DNA of 64,000 bases from Thauera terpenica 58Eu (GTDB taxonomy: Bacteria; Pseudomonadota; Gammaproteobacteria; Burkholderiales; Rhodocyclaceae), in NCBI RefSeq assembly GCF_000443165.1, contig NZ_ATJV01000042.1, forward strand, positions 39,449-103,448, written 5' to 3'. How positions within the stretch are numbered: position 1 is the first letter of the stretch; every line of letters begins with the position of its first letter. Of the stretch, positions 63,073-64,000 are shown one piece after another. The notes beneath the pieces are model-generated. The model did no database searches and was not told the origin of the DNA. It saw only the letters and a list, made by a program, of their open reading frames with translations. The position numbers and the translations under genes were made by a program.

Positions 63073-63091
63073 AAAACCGTGGTCTGTCCCC
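63073..63091 (+). repeat. GTGGTCTGTCC-type direct repeat, copy F
   Basis: Second 19-base copy of AAAACCGTGGTCTGTCCCC. It truncates the XRE antitoxin gene on its left; on its right a doubled CTATTTTCCCTT tract leads into the end of the ParE toxin gene. Confidence 0.9.
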
Positions 63092-63105
63092 TACTATTTT
63101 CCCTT

Positions 63106-63405
63106 CTATTTTCCCTTTTCAGCGAACTGCGCTTCGATGTCCATCGCGCCATGCAGCACCCGGACGATACGCACCAGACCGAGTTCCTCGAAGAAAAACA
63201 CGACGTAGTTGCCATAGGCACATGAGCGCAGGCCTTTACCGAGCTCCGGTCGTGGCCGGTAGGCTTTGGGCGCCTCCGTGATCTTGCGACACTGCCCGCG
63301 CAGCTCGCGCACGAAACTGATCGCCCGCCGTGGATTATCGCGAGCGATGTAGTCACCGATGGCCTCGAGATCCATCTCAGCCTGCGGCAGAAATACCAGT
63401 CGCAT
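63106..63405 (-). CDS. parE: ParE/RelE-family toxin
   Basis: 99-residue toxin: MRLVFLPQAEMDLEAIGDYI, NPRRAISFVRELRGQCRKI, YRPRPELGKGLRSCAYGNYV and FFFEELGLVRIVRVLHGAMD are typical of plasmid/chromosomal ParE, which poisons DNA gyrase. Its start overlaps the antitoxin stop by one base (TGATG). The C-terminal EKGK is encoded in the T/C-rich tract beside repeat F, so the last residues may have been changed by the junction. Confidence 0.9.
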   Translation of the reverse strand: MRLVFLPQAEMDLEAIGDYIARDNPRRAISFVRELRGQCRKITEAPKAYRPRPELGKGLRSCAYGNYVVFFFEELGLVRIVRVLHGAMDIEAQFAEKGK

Positions 63406-63674
63406 CAGGCTCTTATCGCCGCTTCAGCCATCGCAAGATACTTCGCCTCAAGTCGATCAAACACCTCGTCTGCAGGAATATCCGGCCCACTGGCCAAGCC
63501 TACCGCAATCGCTTCGCGCAGAGCTTGCAGCTTGGCGGTTTGTTCAGCTTCGCGCTCCTCGAGCAGGCGCAGTCCGGCGCGGACGACCTCGCTGACGTTA
63601 TTGAAGCGGCCCGAGTCGACCTGCTGGCGGATGAAGGTTTCGAAGTGGGGGCTGAGCGCAACACTGGTCGGCAT
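63405..63674 (-). CDS. parD: ParD-family antitoxin
   Basis: 89-residue ribbon-helix-helix antitoxin: SVALSPHFETFIRQQVDSGR, NNVSEVVRAGLRLLEEREAE and a C-terminal helix FDRLEAKYLAMAEAAIRA that binds ParE. AGGAGA precedes the ATG. A perfect 15-base palindrome just upstream is the probable operator. Upstream gene of the parD-parE pair. Confidence 0.92.
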   Translation of the reverse strand: MPTSVALSPHFETFIRQQVDSGRFNNVSEVVRAGLRLLEEREAEQTAKLQALREAIAVGLASGPDIPADEVFDRLEAKYLAMAEAAIRA

Positions 63675-63693
63675 CGCAGTTTCTCCTGACGAC

Positions 63694-63708
63694 TAATAAC
63701 AGTTATTA
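63694..63708 (-). promoter_or_regulatory. Palindromic operator of parDE
   Basis: TAATAAC-A-GTTATTA is a perfect odd palindrome of 15 bases, 19 bases upstream of the parD ATG, in an AT-rich patch of otherwise GC-rich DNA. ParD antitoxins repress their own promoter through such sites. Confidence 0.6.
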
Positions 63709-63729
63709 AACTCAGCCCCCAGTCCCGTG

Positions 63730-64000
63730 TCAAGGCGTGGCTTCGGCCGATGCTGTTCGTCGGTGACGGCCGCTTCCACTGCGGTCGTAACCATAGTACC
63801 GGGCCAACACGCCCAGCCCAGCGATCAGGATGCCCTTGGGCCTCGTGCAGGGAGATTGCCTTGCCGGCCCAGCCTTGGCGCAACGCCCACTCACGGACCG
63901 ACTGGCCCAATCCAGCCACGTACCACAGCGCCGATCCCGCCGGACTGCCACTGCCACCCACCGCATCCAGCGCATCTCGAACCGCACGGGCAGCGCCGGC
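63730..64000 (-). pseudogene. Accessory-element conserved hypothetical, frameshifted and cut by window edge
   Basis: From the right edge one frame reads ARAVRDALDAVGGSGSPAGS, WYVAGLGQSVREWALRQGWA and SLHEAQG. The natural continuation, ILIAGLGVLARYYGYDRSGS then a stop at 63730, is in another frame. Removing one base from the CCCAAGGGC region (near 63838) would join them. The family is a conserved hypothetical I associate with integrated elements; function unknown. The 5' end is outside the window. Confidence 0.6.

Overview
The window is GC-rich, densely coding DNA from a betaproteobacterium, most likely Rhodocyclales of the Azoarcus/Thauera/Aromatoleum type. This is inferred from gene content (tandem pilT-pilU, a very short type IV pilin followed by a secreted partner as described in Azoarcus, a B12 locus with its own cobalamin riboswitch, bimodular QueF) and not from a marker-gene phylogeny. 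No rRNA, tRNA or CRISPR array was seen.

Layout. 1-5.8 kb: pilT (5' end cut by the window) and pilU, an RlmL-type rRNA methyltransferase, mobA and glutathione reductase. 5.8-7.0 kb: a resolvase fragment beside a Phd/PIN toxin-antitoxin pair, probably a transposon relic. 7.1-11.5 kb: a sigma-54 promoter with four upstream TGTCA half-sites drives a 59-residue prepilin and a secreted Gly/Ala-tailed partner. These are followed by a terminator, an ABC-2 permease, a secreted helical protein, a second toxin-antitoxin pair and the ABC ATPase. 11.5-20.6 kb: a receiver-less sigma-54 activator, hemJ, an SDR protein, a ferredoxin-type reductase, then a signalling trio (EAL-like/HDOD protein, HDOD histidine kinase, REC-PAS-GGDEF-EAL regulator). 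20.7-26.8 kb: cytochrome c, queF, and the first B12 block (cobQ; cbiB-cobD-btuF). 26.8-34.8 kb: M48 protease, rhlE, a CoA-transferase, DMT transporter, psd, a hypothetical and a BASS/Acr3-type carrier. 34.8-44.4 kb: the second B12 block, with cobB-cobA-btuD-btuC-btuB on the minus strand behind a cobalamin riboswitch and cobU-cobT-cobS-cobC on the plus strand. 44.4-58.7 kb: a surface-polysaccharide locus with msbA, two ELM1-family proteins, several glycosyltransferases, a polysaccharide deacetylase, an O-antigen ligase/polymerase-like protein, an acyltransferase with a poly-C tract, and an FdtB/FdtD-type pair for a 3-acetamido-3,6-dideoxyhexose. 58.9-64 kb: an accessory patchwork (Uma2 nuclease, SapC pair, several intact or broken toxin-antitoxin modules, an IS200-like/RAYT transposase, a frameshifted gene) punctuated by short same-orientation direct repeats sharing a GTGG-N(1-2)-TGTCC core.

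How it works together. The pilus genes form a retraction motor (PilT/PilU) plus an unusually small pilin and its partner. The two B12 blocks cover outer-membrane uptake (BtuB), ABC import (BtuFCD), corrin amidation, aminopropanol attachment and nucleotide-loop assembly, while most corrin-ring enzymes lie elsewhere. The polysaccharide block builds and exports lipid A-linked glycan. The most unusual parts are the short-pilin/ABC module, the repeat-bounded cassettes at the right end, and the homopolymer switch candidate in the acyltransferase.
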